Assembly (NCBI GenBank): GCA_017590115.1
Contig: JAGGNK010013558.1
Location: 15,546,126-15,610,125 of the forward strand
From: Montifringilla adamsi
Lineage: Eukaryota; Chordata; Aves; Passeriformes; Passeridae
DNA: 64,000 nt
Direction of reading: 5' to 3'
The notes under the pieces were generated by a model. That model searched no databases. It was not told the DNA's origin and saw only the letters and a list, made by a program, of their open reading frames with translations. Both the position numbers and the translations under genes were made by a program. This document shows, piece by piece, positions 1 to 12,624 of the stretch (position 1 is the stretch's first letter; each line of letters opens with the position of its first letter).

Positions 1-2250
1 TCATCCTCTGAATCCTTTTGGGTCTGTAGCTCATCCACATGCATATTCACAATTTCAAATTCAAGCTGTCTTGACAAGATGCTTAGGTCACATGGGCCAT
101 ATCTGTTCCCAAATTGGAAATGGGTGATTTGGAATCTGCTTCCCAAACCCGCCCCCACATCCAAAATCCTCTTCCCACAGAAAAATCTCTATCACACTCC
201 TGAAGCTCACTTTTCCAGCCATGTTCCTGTTCATGTACATCTAAGAGAGGATTCATGGGAAGTGCTGAAAAACCTGGCCCAAGTGAATTGGTTTGAATGT
301 TAGGATAGTACAAAACCCAGTTTTGGCAGCATTCCCCTAATTTATTTCACCAATTTAGGCAGATTTTACAAAGGCAGCTAAGCAAAAAATGAGAAGGGGA
401 CTCTAACAATTCTGAATCGTAAACACATTTTGAGCAGATTGTGCAAAGCAATTCAACTAAAATTAGATTATGAAAAGTACACTAAGTAAAACTGTATTAT
501 GGAAATGTTATGAAATTAATTAATCTAAGAAGCAGCATTGCTATCAGCATGTGCTGGCCCTATAAACTCCTGAGTGCATTTGTTCCACTCTCAGCCTCCA
601 TTCCAGCTGAAGTTAACACGAGTCAGAGATGTGACATTTCTAGGTCTGTGACCCCAGTAAATATTGTGAACCATTACAGTTTTCCATTTGATCCTTAATT
701 TGAGCCTGGTCAGTGACACTTTGCATCCACTAAGAATTGTTCTGGTGACCACAGGGTGACAGCTAGTTACAACCAGTACAACATTTCTTTAATGGGTTTA
801 GTTACCAGTATGGGTTGTTACTCAGCTAAACCAATAAATAATGTATTTTCAATTAATAGACAAAACTTAGAAGGATTTGTACAATATGTAGGGCTAAATG
901 AAGAAACACATTATAATTATATGGTAATTTGTTAAAATGATCATTAATACTTCTGATGTTAATTATCTAATGGCAGAAAATTACTGAGGGTAAAAGTAAT
1001 TTGCCCTTTGTAATTGCTTATTAGGTTGTAGGATAATCATTTTGTTTTCTTTGCATAGCACTATTTATTGCCTCTTTCTTCTGACAGTAGCTGAAGTGTA
1101 TATGAGGTCAGAAGTTATTGGATAATTTTCCAAAGAAACAAGACCTCATTTTTGGTTGAAGGTCAACTGAGGGCATCAACCATGATTGCTACATACAGTC
1201 CTCACTTTTAAAAAAACTTGGAAAGAACAAAATACAAAGTGAAAATTATACTTTTGGTTATACACTAGCTGCACATAATTATATAAAACCACCATTTATG
1301 AGTGGTTACTACAGATAGCAAGGAACCACACATAGTGCATTTGTACTTGTGGTTCTGCCAGAGGTTTGCTGTATGACTTTGGGTGAGATACATGACTTTA
1401 TCTGCAGTTCATCACAGCTGTGTACGTGACTCCCGAAAAAAGAGTTTCTGTGCCAAAAATTATTATGGATTTCACCTCTGTTCATTTTTCCCACCTTAAG
1501 GGTGAGTAAATGATTCCTCAAATGCAGGGGCTCTGTTTCATCTTTTCCCTCATGTTAATCAAAAGTAGATTTTAAAGGCATTTTTTTCCTAAGAAACATG
1601 TTCCCAGAATATGTGTTAAACTCTGAATAACTTATTGGGACCACAGAAAGAGACAGTCAGAATCTTTTGGTTTTTCTTTTGAAATAGATAATTTCAATTT
1701 ATTTTTTTGTTTCAGGAGGATAATTTTAGAACAAAGTCAAACTTATATTTTTAAAGTTTAAAAACAATATATCTTTCAAGTAAATGAAATATTTCATGTA
1801 ATGCATGGGGTTTTTTCCAGCTTCAATTTCAGTCAGAAAACTGAAACTTTCTTTTCCTTCTATTTTTCAGAGAGCAAACAGAAAAAGAAAAAAAAAATTG
1901 AAAAAAAAATCAGGAAAAAATCGGTTAGCTTGCTGTTTTGAATATATTGAGTATTCCTTAAAAAGCATAGACATTTGAAAATGCATCCCCAGATGGCTTC
2001 TCACAAACCACACAGAATCAGAGGTGAAGAGGGCAGGGCAGAACCCAAAGTAGGAAGGAATCTGAAGCAGTGGGATTTGGGGGTAAAGGAAGCAAATGGG
2101 GCAGGAATTAGAGGCAATGGGACTACTGGGAAAGAGGGGGCCCCAGAGTAAACTTCCCCTCACATAACTTACATATGCCTGTAAACCACACTGCTGACGA
2201 ATCACAGTTTTTATAGATAATCCGTGGGTGATACATAGGAAAATATGGTT
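1..2250. other. AT-rich unique intergenic DNA, no gene seen
   Basis: No gene, RNA or recognisable repeat. Open frames are short and lack known motifs. The longest, on the minus strand at 1867-2409, ends in a run of Phe and Leu codons that is simply the A-rich tract at 1880-1920 read backwards, so I treat it as chance. Confidence 0.6.
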
Positions 2251-2254
2251 TTCA

Positions 2255-2345
2255 TCAAATTGTGTTCGGGAACAATCCCACCAAAGTCCATGGGACTGCA
2301 CAGGCAGGAGCCAGATGTGAAGAGCCAGAATCAGGTCCACTGCAC
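2255..2345. repeat. Ancient amniote interspersed-repeat-like remnant
   Basis: The order of motifs (CCAAAGTCCATGGGACTGC, then CAGGCAGGAGCCAGA, then CAGAATCAGGTCC) resembles the fragments of type GAAGTCAATGGGACTGC...GCAGAATCAGGCCC that are scattered through reptile and bird genomes as very old repeats. The match is from memory and diverged; family and strand are not assigned. Confidence 0.35.
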
Positions 2346-2879
2346 ATGCACACAGGCTGCCAAGCATGCAGTGTTTTGGTATCAGTTTGGGAAAGGATCC
2401 TCCAGTCAAACCTGGAGTTCAAGCTGACTTAATAATGAGACCTGTAAATATGGGAGTTGTCATCAGTAAAGCTCAGTTAGCATGTTCCCAGGTGAAAACT
2501 GATGTCTGGTGAGGTTTAGGGGTGAATCTCTATCCGGCAAAGCATCACACACGTTTGCCATCATGACAGCAGATTTTCGTGCAGAATGATGCCCAAATGC
2601 AAGTGATTACATGGGGTGTAGTGAAAAGCACTAGGGCCATTCACACATAATCACAGAGTGGATGTAGCAGAGATGGGTGTCAGCCAGCCTCCGGATCCAA
2701 GCACATTTGGATGGGAGAGAAGTTCAGATCTTGATCCAAACTTTGTTGTTCAGACCTGCCTCTCGCTGTCAGGAGGTGGCTTCTGGCCAACTCCATCTTC
2801 CTTGAGTGATCTCACTTCACCAAACAACAGGTGGGATGTCCATTTAACTTAACTGGCAGGGAAAAGAACCCTCATCCTT

Positions 2880-3240
2880 AAGCAGATGCTATTTTTGGTG
2901 GTCTTTAATAGGCGCGCGAGGGGAATAGGAAGATAATTAGCCCTTTTACGCCACTTCTCCCCATACACCTCAATTTTCCAGCTTGCTCCCTTTTTTTTCC
3001 ATGGCGATTCCCCCACTCACTGTTCAGGGGGGATGTTGACAGTCTCCTTTTTGGATGCTCAGCCTCCTGGAAGGCTTTGCTCTCTGCAGGCGGAGCTGTC
3101 TGGCACACAGCCATTGACAGCGAGCTGGAGTTTGCTCTGAAGTCCCAATGCAATCATGCACTGTCTGCTGCCTGCTGCTCCACAGTGCTGCAGGAGCTTA
3201 AAAAAGACTCCTCCAGTCCTGTCAAAAAGACAACCGAATT
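2880..3240. promoter_or_regulatory. Candidate conserved noncoding element with isolated CpG cluster
   Basis: An AT-rich background is broken by GGCGCGCGAG at 2911-2920, followed by GATAATTAG (homeodomain and GATA-like) and TTTTACGCC. Downstream are dense CTG and CAG-type motifs. No repeat signature. An open frame at 3077-3394 (105 codons) crosses it but resembles no protein I know. Regulatory function is inferred from motif content and CpG retention only. Confidence 0.3.
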
Positions 3241-3396
3241 ATTAAAGCAGCAGCTCTTCAGGTGTTCAGAAGGACTGTGGGAACCAGGGGCAGAAACTGA
3301 TGGCAAAGAATTATTTGCCCCTTACTCTAAAATGCAGTGGAGTAGGAGGGATGTGGATGTTGCAGGAGAAACAATGCCAAATATTGCTGTCTGAAT

Positions 3397-3415
3397 GATC
3401 CACTGTGAGTGGATC
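3397..3415. repeat. Perfect short inverted repeat
   Basis: GATCCACT, 3-nt spacer GTG, AGTGGATC: 8-bp perfect arms. It could form a small cruciform or be a dyad protein site. There is no T-run after it that would suggest a terminator, and bacterial-type terminators are not expected here. Confidence 0.6.
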
Positions 3416-3419
3416 CAGG

Positions 3420-4260
3420 TCCCTTGTGTTCCTTGCTTTGGTGGCTTTGGACTGTCCAAGTTTTAAAAATATCCACTCCTAGCCTCTGTTTTGCCTCTCT
3501 CTTTCCCACAGACTCAAGAAAACGTGGTAATCCTTGGAGAAATCCACATTAAATTAAAACAGCGTGCAAGAATCTGTTTTCCCAGTTCTGCCCTGTGAGA
3601 TGGAAGCCATGGCAGCATCCATAAACAGCAGCTTGAAAGTCATCTGACACCTATGGATCCCCAAGGCTCTTTGGTGAGGTGCAGAGCCTCACGTGAGAGC
3701 AAAGTTAATGTGTGACTTGTTAAAGGCAGGGCGAGGAGAAGGACAAAGGTCTCTTGGCCGTGTGCCTGTCCCACTCTTCCCCCTGTTTCACTATAACTCA
3801 AAACTTAATAATATTTACTTGTTATTAAGCATTAACATCTCAACCTCAGCAGCCTCCTTCCCTACTCATTTCTGGATGCTCTGCACTATATGATATTCCT
3901 ATACTAATTCTGTATTTTTTGAAACACCATCAAATTCAAGTGATTATCTTTTTAACTAACAAGTTTCTGAACTCTAAGGCTTTTTATGTGGAAGACAGCC
4001 AACCTCTGTCTTTCCAGAAGTCAGGCCCTAAACTAAGAACCAAAACCACAAACCAGCCCTGAAATCTTTGGCTTACTCCATCCCTAGGCATGTCGTTGCC
4101 TAGAAAAGGCTTAGTCACAGCAATTTCTAGATTGCTGAACTTCCCACTGTCTAGTTTCTTGGCTAAGGCACCAGAATTCTCATGTTAACAACTTATGGAA
4201 CACTTCTCTGTCTACACAGGAGCATCCTCTATAAGGTGGTGACATTACCATACACTCAGC
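3420..4260. other. Unique intergenic DNA, nothing recognised
   Basis: No repeat, gene or notable motif cluster. Open frames are short. Confidence 0.5.
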
Positions 4261-4262
4261 TA

Positions 4263-4340
4263 GTTTTTGGGGTTTTTTGGGTTTTTTTGGTTTGTTTGTG
4301 TTTTTGGTTTTTTTTGGTTTTTTTGGTTTTTTTTTGTGGG
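4263..4340 (+). repeat. T/G low-complexity tract
   Basis: Runs of 5-9 T alternate with G2-G6, ending in TGTGGGGGGTGTGG. The hydrophobic Phe/Leu/Val-rich open frames here (4182-4517 and 4277-4576) are products of this composition and are not membrane proteins. Confidence 0.8.
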
Positions 4341-4689
4341 GGGTGTGGAGAGGATTCTTTTCATGTCTGCTCTTCACAAATGCTTTCCTTCAACCCTTTC
4401 AGCTTCCACAGCCCCCCTGCACTGCCCTGCTTGACTCTGAGCATCCTATTAACCCAGCAGCTTGGCTTAAAGAACAGCAAGTCAGCATTTTGCTTGCAAG
4501 ATGTATTATTTTATTAATAAGAAATATAAACTCTTGCAAGCATGCAGTAGGAAAGAGGGTAGAGAAAGGCAACTAAGTCAACGAGAAGCACTTTTTCCCC
4601 CATCTCTAGACAAGGACACAAGGCAACATATCCCACATTATCCAGCAGCCTTCTGAATGAATACTTTCCTCCCCGTGACAGAACGTAAA

Positions 4690-5025
4690 CTGCTTTAGCC
4701 TCACTCTCCTCCTGACAGACCTTCTAATTATCTCAGCTGTTTACAGCGCTCAGGCCCTCTGCTACCAATTTCTCCATTATTCTGACAGTCAACAAACTAG
4801 ACCTATTAGAGCACAGCACAATTCTTGCCCAAGGCAGGAACTTTGTGAGACCACAAATCGTCTCGGTATTAAAAGTCGGTGCATAAGAACTGCCCTCAGC
4901 TTTAGAGCTAAATTGCTGGTTTGGAGACATTCATTGCTGTATATTGTATTTCCACTATATTCCGCTTTAATAGACTTCGTGCTGAAGTGTGTAAGAAGAG
5001 TTTTAAAGCCTGAGGTGGCAAGTAG
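4690..5025. promoter_or_regulatory. Candidate enhancer-like element with overlapping homeodomain, E-box and forkhead sites
   Basis: Between 4725 and 4745 lie TAATTA, a GATA-type TTATCT, the E-box CAGCTG and a forkhead core TGTTTACA, overlapping each other. The flanks hold further TAAT and CpG-containing words (TCGTCTCGG, AAAAGTCGG, TTCCGC) that are unusual for the AT-rich surroundings. No repeat signature. Function is inferred. Confidence 0.35.
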
Positions 5026-5028
5026 ACC

Positions 5029-5046
5029 TTTTTTTTTTTTTTTTTT
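5029..5046 (+). repeat. Poly(T) tract, 18 nt
   Basis: An uninterrupted run of 18 T, followed by further T-rich sequence to about 5085. The A-rich complement explains the Lys-rich open frame on the minus strand at 4908-5132. Confidence 0.9.
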
Positions 5047-5089
5047 ACCATTTTATATATTTTTCCATCTTTTTTGTTTGTCACCCTAT

Positions 5090-7790
5090 ATTGCAAGGTT
5101 GGCTCACACACATAAAACAGCACTGCAGTCATGCAAGAATATCTAACAGTTAGTGGAAGGCACAGATTTTACCATTAGAAGTTCAACAACAAGGTTTGGG
5201 CAATACAAGATTTGTTATTCTTTGATTTGAACAGGGCCTCAGATTTCAGATTATTTCTTTTGTTCTTTGGAACATTTCATTTTCCTATTTGGCAAAGCTA
5301 ACTTGGTTTTATTCTTCTAATCTTCTGGTATCAAAGCAGTTAGGGCCCAGTAAGAATAATAGTTAGAGAGGGAGATTACAGTTTCTATTAATAATTTGTG
5401 TCCATTTGTTTAAGCAACGTTTATTCAAGGTTCAGAAAGCTCTTAGAAATTTGTGTTTATTAATTAGTGTACACAACACTCTATAAAGTATTTATGTATG
5501 GCCTATCTCCAGATTTCTCTTCGTTTGAGTTAGTACAGATGCAGGATTTATTTTGACTAAACACATAGGAGCCATCTGATTCAGGTACCTTTGTATCTGA
5601 ATTCTGGACTAATTTTCAATATTATCTTAAATTCAAGGTCTGTAGGTACATACCATGTTTCAATCTCCCAGGTTACCCACCAAGGTGTAGAAATAATTCC
5701 AGATGTCTAAGATACACATTATTATCAAGCTGATAATAACAACTAATGCCACCAATTAGCCCAAACCACAAAAGCTCCAGTATATTTTCCTGAGCAATTT
5801 GATTGATCCTAACACAGCCAGGAGTACTCTCACAGTAAATTTCATTCAGCTTTATATTTGCCAGTTAGAAATGGTTACATTTATGAAAAATTAAAGCTTT
5901 TAAATTGAAAAAAATCTTTTAAAGACCAAGCCAAAGAAAAAATACATAAAATGTACATACACACCATTTCATCTAAACAGCGTGTTGGAAGGAACCTGTG
6001 CTTTCACTGAACTATGTTACCTCTGCCTGCTGGAATGCTGGAATATAAAATGACATGTTATATTAGATTCTACTGAATCTGAATTCTTCCTTCGAGGCAT
6101 TTATAGCGAAATAAAATATTTTCCAATGAAGACTCTTCGAAAAGTGACATTTCTTTCAGCAAAAAACTTCCTGAAGACAACTTCCAGTTTAGAGACACAG
6201 GGCTGGGTGAGTTGTCACCTACTCAATCACATGAAATAATGTACTGGACATGGACATCATGGAACAACAGAGGGAAAGCCTTAGCACAGGATTTGTGGCA
6301 AAGACTGTTGCATTCCTGTGAGATCAGTGTCAGTACTAAGGCAAATCTAACTCAAAAGCTGTCCACTTAATAGCTTTAAAGTGTTCAAAGTTCTTAAGTT
6401 CTTCTAAACACGGCTTTGAAAGAGAAATGTGTCCGTGTTGCGCCGTGGTTTCACATTTCATCTTGCAGGATGTACTAATTTGGGCTAAATACTTCTGTGA
6501 CTTAGTCAAACAAAACTTAAACCAAATTGTCAGGCCACATCGCTCTAAACACAGATAACTCCAGGAGAACTGTGTGAGATTTGAAGTTTTGCTACTGAGA
6601 TTAGGAGCGGCACTAATGATTTCCATAGAACTTGTGTGAAATGTAAACTAACAGAGTCTAGAGTCATTCGTCGTCCTTTCAAATCTGTTTCCACAACTTG
6701 ATTTCCTGTTCAGAAGAAGGGCATGTTCCTGGGCCAAAGCCAAACTGAGAGAAATTTGGCCCTAGATGGCATTTCTAATTGGTTTTGGTTCATTCTCCAA
6801 TGGGATACCCTGGATTTCTGCCTGCCAGAGGACTTCTTCTCTGCACAGAAGACTCATGTCCACAGTCTTAACCATGTCTGGAGTATCTCTAAGGTAACAA
6901 TGTTATTTTTCTCTACCCTGACAGAAAATAGAGGTTTCTGCTCTCAGAACCCAGAAGGAATCAGAGTACCAAATGAGGATGTCAGAACTCCTTGGACCAT
7001 CGATGGAGCTGGTGTCATACAATGGGAAATAAACAGAATCATTGAACTTTAACATGAAAGCAAGAAAGATTGGTTAATATTAGTTTTAGGAGGCCTGTAT
7101 GTAAATAAATGTATTAAAATATTTTTTTAAATAATCCATCAGTTGTCATACTTTCATGTTTACTTATTTTTTAGTCTGAAAGAAACCCATGTTGACAGGG
7201 CATTCAAGCCCTTTTTCAAATTGACCTTAGTGAATTAATTTACTGGTAACTATTTTCAAAGTATGTCTTAAGTAAATAACACATGAAGTAATTGAAAGAG
7301 AATTTCAGGCTTGCAACCACAACTATTTGTAGTGTAGACCTAAGTCTAAGCTTTTGGGTTCATCCAATTATGGTATCAAATCGTTGCCATATATACAATC
7401 AGCCCCAAGAGTGTGGGATGACAGTCAACACATCAGCCAGGATATTTGTAGGCAAGTCATTATGCACTGCAATCTTTTCAGCTCTCAAAAACTAAGCAAG
7501 AATTGTTTTCAAATCTTGGCAAAACAGGCAAGCTGCTTAGTAACATGGTTTGGATATCAAGGATATAATGAGCCTTCCTCTGAGACCTTGCAGAGCATCA
7601 GGGAAGTGCTGGCATTGGAGGCTGTTTCAGACACAGTCTGTCTTAACTGTTGATCAAGCCTCTGTGGCACTTTTCACTGATAAAATATTAATTTTGGTCA
7701 CCTAGCCAATACTATATTCAGAAAATTCTAGTTTTTCTATCTAAAATTGCTGCTGCAGAATATAACTGGAAAATATATTAATTCTTTCCT
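5090..7790. other. Unique AT-rich intergenic DNA, no gene seen
   Basis: No recognisable repeat or RNA. Open frames at 6336-6626 (minus), 6723-7052 and 7354-7653 are about 100 codons and carry no known domain. Confidence 0.55.
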
Positions 7791-7799
7791 CTTTCATGC

Positions 7800-8160
7800 C
7801 CTAGACCACTGAGAGACACTTTTGGCTTTATGACTTCTGGTCTGGAGCCCTCTCTAGCTCAAAAATTAATTAAAGCAAACCAGTGGGATAGGCTTAAATT
7901 CATACTGGCTTCTGGAAAGGAAAAAAAAGTAACCCTTGTCTATTATGGGAGGCTGGCAGCAACAGATTACATATTTAGGGAGCCTTGTTCCTGGTCGTTT
8001 CTGCAGCTTTCATTAAAAAGATATGCATGCTAATCGTGGAAATGGGAGGCAACCTAGAAAAGAGATGTATTATTATGAGAGGCTGGGACATTGTATTTGT
8101 GCATACAGCAGGGAAAACTATATTGAAATGAGTGCTAAAAACAGCCCAAGAGCGATGTGG
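7800..8160. promoter_or_regulatory. Candidate conserved noncoding element with POU/homeodomain-like core
   Basis: Contains AAAGATATGCATGCTAATCG, a composite of a GATA-like word, a POU-like ATGCATGCTAAT and a bicoid-like TAATC, within repeat-free sequence. Conservation is not testable here; the call rests on motif clustering. Confidence 0.3.
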
Positions 8161-8214
8161 GGAGCGACGAGGAGGAAAATCCAGAGCCAGAGCATCGTAA
8201 GGGGAGCAGCGGAG

Positions 8215-8475
8215 TTGGAGTCAGAGATGCAGAAAGGAGAACAGGTGAGGGTCAGAAAGATAGAAAGGAGAGAGAGCAGCACTGGGAGAAGACATGAGAA
8301 ATTAGATCAGAATCTAAAAGCACTCAGGAGAGCAGGGAAAAAGGCAGAAATTAGAACAGGAGCTAAGAGGAGAGCCGAAGAGGCAATAAAAACTCAAGGA
8401 GGAGAAAGAAAAACTGCAAGATGAAGAGAGGAGGACAGGAAAAAAAGGGCAGGAGATAAATATGAAGAAACATAA
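8215..8475 (+). repeat. Purine-rich (A/G) low-complexity tract
   Basis: About 260 bp in which the plus strand is mostly A and G (GAAAGGAGA, AGGAGGAGAAAGAAAAA and similar words). It creates a Lys/Arg/Glu-rich open frame of 133 codons at 8023-8424, which I judge to be a composition artefact. Polypurine tracts can form triplex DNA. A CAG|GTGAGG word at 8242-8250 fits a splice donor but has no partner. Confidence 0.65.
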
Positions 8476-8479
8476 AAAG

Positions 8480-11190
8480 GCCTTGATCTCCAGTTTGTAA
8501 AGATGACGTGATCTGTGGTGTGAAAGAAAAGAAATACTTTGCATTTTTTGAAATGGCCGTGAAGAGAGGACCAGGCTACATCTCAGAAATCAATATCACA
8601 TTTTATGCCTGCTGCACCCTTCACGAAGAATCAAGACAACATTGATTCAAGTAAGTAATATTTCATTGAAAACTGATCTTTGATTGCATAGCTGCAAGGG
8701 ACTGGCTCTGGGAGTCCCTGGGTGGTGTCTGTGCTGAACAGGTGTCATTTTCGGGATTGTGTTGGAAGTGATGTGGCTTCACTCCCGGTCGGCAGAACAC
8801 GTGGAGAGCAGAGGACACGTCACTTTAGTCTTTGAGAGCAGAGGATGCTGCATCAGAAGGGCTGGCCTGCTCTCCAGGGTCATTAGTCTGTGTCTGTTAG
8901 TGTGAGGTGAGCAGCCTGCAAGGTTTGCTTTGTGGCTGTATTCATTTCAAGCGGTGTAACGATTATTTTAAGATAATTAGAAAAGCCTATTTTATATTTT
9001 AAATCTGCTTTCCTGATCAATTGTAGCAGTGTTAGAGCTGGTGTGCAGTCATGAGGCACAGGACCATCTCCCCAGACTGCAAGGCCAGGCTCTTGTAATG
9101 GAATTAACTGTTTCTGAGACATTTTTGCTCAGTATTTAAGAATGTAAAATCTCCCCTTGATTTTATTTCTCTAGCCATTAATTCCCTTGGGAAAACAGAT
9201 TCACTGTTTTGCTAGCAGATCTTGATGTGTTTCTGCTTCTTTATACCACAAAGGTGAAAGTGAAACAATTTATAGCAAAACCTGTGTTGGAATTCCCTTT
9301 TGGAAAATCACTTTCTTATCTCAATAAAATCAAACCGTGGGTGAAAGGCTATGCTGATGGGGAGGGGGGCACAGAAGATTTTTAGATATAAACCTCAATG
9401 TATATCATTTAAAACTGACTTGTCCCAATCAGGATATTTAGCCATTTGAATTTAGCTGGAGCACTAATGCTGTATAAACTTCCCACTGAGGCATGTCACA
9501 CAGCTCAGGAACATTGCAGATTTATTTCTGCCATTTTTCTTGGTCCTTTTGGAGAAATGTAGCCTCAGATTCTGTTGATTATTTACTGTTGGATTAAGGG
9601 TTTTTTGACTTAGAGATGGAGTAACTGAGAGGTGTTTTAAAAACTGGAAAACTGCAGTGCAGGATTTTATTGTCACAAAATTAAATTATTGGGGCCATCT
9701 CAGAAAAGTTAAACTTGTAAATTCTGCTTCAACAAAGTAAAAATATTTTGTTTCAAATGTCAATGCATAAACAAAATATCTCCACCACTTTTCAAAGTGC
9801 CATTGAGGAAAGAAAGACTCCACATCCCACCTGGGGATGACAGCAAATGTTGAGAGGCTGACTGTGACTCCATAAATCAGTCCCAGTGTTAACCCTGTTC
9901 TCCACTACTACAGCACTCTAAACTGAAACTGAAAATTCATTTTGAGAGCGAAGTAAACAAAAACACAGCTGAGAGGCTGATAGGTGAGGTCTGTGAACCT
10001 GGTCTTGAGGATAAGCCTTTTTTCAGGAATGTATGATAGTCCTGACTCCAGAAAAGCTGGTCTGATGGAAGATAAGCCGAGTCTTGGCCTTTGCAGGAAA
10101 CTTTGAGACTTATTTTGGGAAACTCCTTGGAATGCAACAATCAAGCAAAGTTGAGGCAATGTGTTACAGTAAGGCCACAGGAATCAATGATAATTTAGAC
10201 TCTGAACATTTATCCTCTTGGTCAAGAGAGAAGTGTGATTTTGGAGAACACATTGTTGTGAACAACACCAGCTTGGCTCTGGTGGTGTGAGTGAGGATGA
10301 TGGGGAAGGTTCACTGCAGTTGGGTGGTGACCCCAAGCCAGGGGCTTAGCAAAGGAAAGCTCCTCGTGTTTGTGCCATTTCCGTCAGCAAAGGCTGCAAA
10401 GAGCTTCCAGTGGAGCAGTCCTGGAGTTCCCTTGTCTCAGCAGGCAATGGTGACCACTCTGAGGAAACCTGGCTTCTCAGCAGCAGGGAATCCTGAATCT
10501 CCACCTCCTTGGAATAAACATTTTCTCCCAGGCCTGGAATATCCAAGGACTCTTCAAGTTTTCGTACAGCCAGGATCTGGTCTATCAGAGTGCAGTGTCT
10601 CTTTAAATATATCACCCATGGGACTGGTGATTTCCTTTTCAAGTGAAATCTTGAGCTTCACGCAACGGCTCTCAAATTAAAGACAGAGTGATAGTAATAT
10701 ATACACAATTTACAAATAGTGCATTTTTTCTCATACATGCATGCCCCCTCCATCCTTCCACTCTTCCCACACAAAGGTAAAAAAAGAAGCATTTGGGGTG
10801 TTTTCCTGGTATTCAGTGACAATGCAACTACTCAGATACAGATACAATGAATGAGTTCAAATTTCACAGTAGCACTGTAAGAGAAGCAGAACAAAATATA
10901 GTAATATCCAGGTTATTATGGATTTCTGACACATATAACTCTAAGCCATCTAACTTGCTCCAGAACTTGAAAATGGTTCAGCAAGCAGAATTGATAGCTC
11001 TTAAAAAAATGGATAATAATATCAAGTCAGATAGTTACAAGACAATGCCAAAAACTAATGTATATTTATTGTTCAATAATCATTCAAAAAATAGTTGCAG
11101 ATCTATTTTGAAAGAAGGGGCGTTAGGAAGACACTTTGCAGTGTTGAAAACGGTACGAAGGACTTGTGGCCTGAGAAAATACCAGATAAA
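8480..11190. other. Unique intergenic DNA, no gene seen
   Basis: Mostly AT-rich, with somewhat more GC around 8700-8880 and 10280-10620. The open frame at 10291-10680 (129 codons) has no recognisable domain. No repeat or RNA identified. Confidence 0.5.
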
Positions 11191-11197
11191 ATGATAC

Positions 11198-11224
11198 TGC
11201 ATATGTGTGCACATGCACATGTGT
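11198..11224. repeat. Alternating purine-pyrimidine tract (Z-DNA prone)
   Basis: Twenty-seven consecutive bases alternate strictly between pyrimidine and purine, mostly TG, CA and AT steps (ATGTGTGCACATGCACATGT in the middle). Alternation breaks at 11225 and resumes briefly in TGTGTACACA. Such DNA can adopt the Z form under supercoiling. Confidence 0.75.
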
Positions 11225-11234
11225 TGTGTACACA

Positions 11235-12620
11235 TTAAAGAGACAAAAAATTAACAACAAGTGCAAAATTTATTCAACAAATAGTGGGGCAAAATGCAAT
11301 GTCTATTTGTCATGAGTATAGGGTACTGATGAAAAGTGTTCATCATATTTCTGACTTCCCTAAGCCTAATACAAACGTGGAGAAAGTGGCATGACCTGCT
11401 GAGCTGACATTAAAAGCTTTAAATTGAATTAAATTGGCAGAATTCTTCAAAAATTGTCTTGGGAGGGGAAAAAAAATCCATGACAGGGCATAACAGATGT
11501 ATGAAATACAGAGCATTTAGGATACATTATCTTTGCTGTATGATGGGAAATGTTTCTAATTGCACTCACAGGGTGCCTTTAAGATGTGTTTTTATTTAAA
11601 AAGTGTTCTTTACTATCTTTTATGGATTTTCAGCAGAAATACATAGGCAAAAGAATAAAATGCATATTAAGATATATGTCTTTTGCAACAATCAACACAT
11701 TTGTTGTCATTGTTCAGTGAAGCAAATGCAAAGTTGCTGAATCTACAGGAGTGGAAGGAAAAGAAAAAAACCTTACCAGGTAATAAGGAACCTGTACCAT
11801 ACTGATGGATATGTACTCAAGTGCTCATGGGTGGTTTTGTAACTCATATCAGCATTGGACTGTTTGGATTTCCAGGTACGCCTGCACCTTACTTCCTGTG
11901 GAGTTGTTGCTCTTCTTTTCCTGTATGCTGGATGCTCACTAAATCCAGTCATTGAGCAGCAATAGGAAATATCATACGTGGATTTCACCATTATTAATGT
12001 CTGTACTGCAAGGCATCCCCAGCCACCATTCCGTGTTCAAAGTCCTGCTCAGCACATGGTGAATACTGGATAAAAATGCAATGGAATTTCTCTTCTTGGT
12101 CTATATGGCAGAATCTCAATTAGTTCTTGCTGTGTCATTTACTCCCACAGATTTTATATGTAATTTCATTAAGGGGTATCTTGAAAATTTCAGCAGTTCC
12201 TTTTGTCTTCACCAAGAGGTTCACATGTGGAGTTTTTTAACTAATGAATATGGTGTTCCAGGGTTTTTTTTTTCTGCTTTTGATGCTTTCAATAGTAATC
12301 ATAATTTTAAGGTGAAATCTGACTGTCCAAACAATGCTGCTGACTTGCAGCATTGAGTCTAGAACTTTCCAGATTCTTTTCTCCACATACCCTGATTTCC
12401 ATTATGATGGGACTTCGTTGTTAATTTTTTTCTAGAGGGAGGGAAAATTTCATCCTTGCTCAAAAGAGCTAGAGGTGTTTCTGGTCTGAGCTGGTACATG
12501 TGGGTCTAAGCTCCAGTGCATCACATCCAGCCAGAGCTTTCTGTCTCATTTTGTCAGGTCTTGTCATGCACAGCTTTTCTATGCTACATCAAATTTCTTT
12601 GCTCTGCCCAAAATATAGAG
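11235..12620. other. Unique intergenic DNA, nothing recognised
   Basis: AT-rich, no repeat family recognised. An open frame of 91 codons at 12081-12356 lacks any known motif. Confidence 0.5.
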
Positions 12621-12624
12621 AGAA

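Noticed and set aside
1867..2409. 180-codon open frame on the minus strand, longest in the window
   Set aside because: No recognisable domain; its end is a Phe/Leu run from an A-rich tract and part of it crosses an old repeat-like stretch. Length is plausible by chance over 64 kb in six frames.
4182..4576. Hydrophobic frames resembling membrane segments
   Set aside because: Produced by a T/G low-complexity tract read as Phe, Leu, Val and Gly.
8242..8250. CAG|GTGAGG splice-donor word
   Set aside because: Donor-like words are common and no supporting exon or acceptor could be defined.
8023..8424. 133-codon Lys/Arg/Glu-rich frame
   Set aside because: Encoded by a purine-rich tract that lacks stop codons for compositional reasons.
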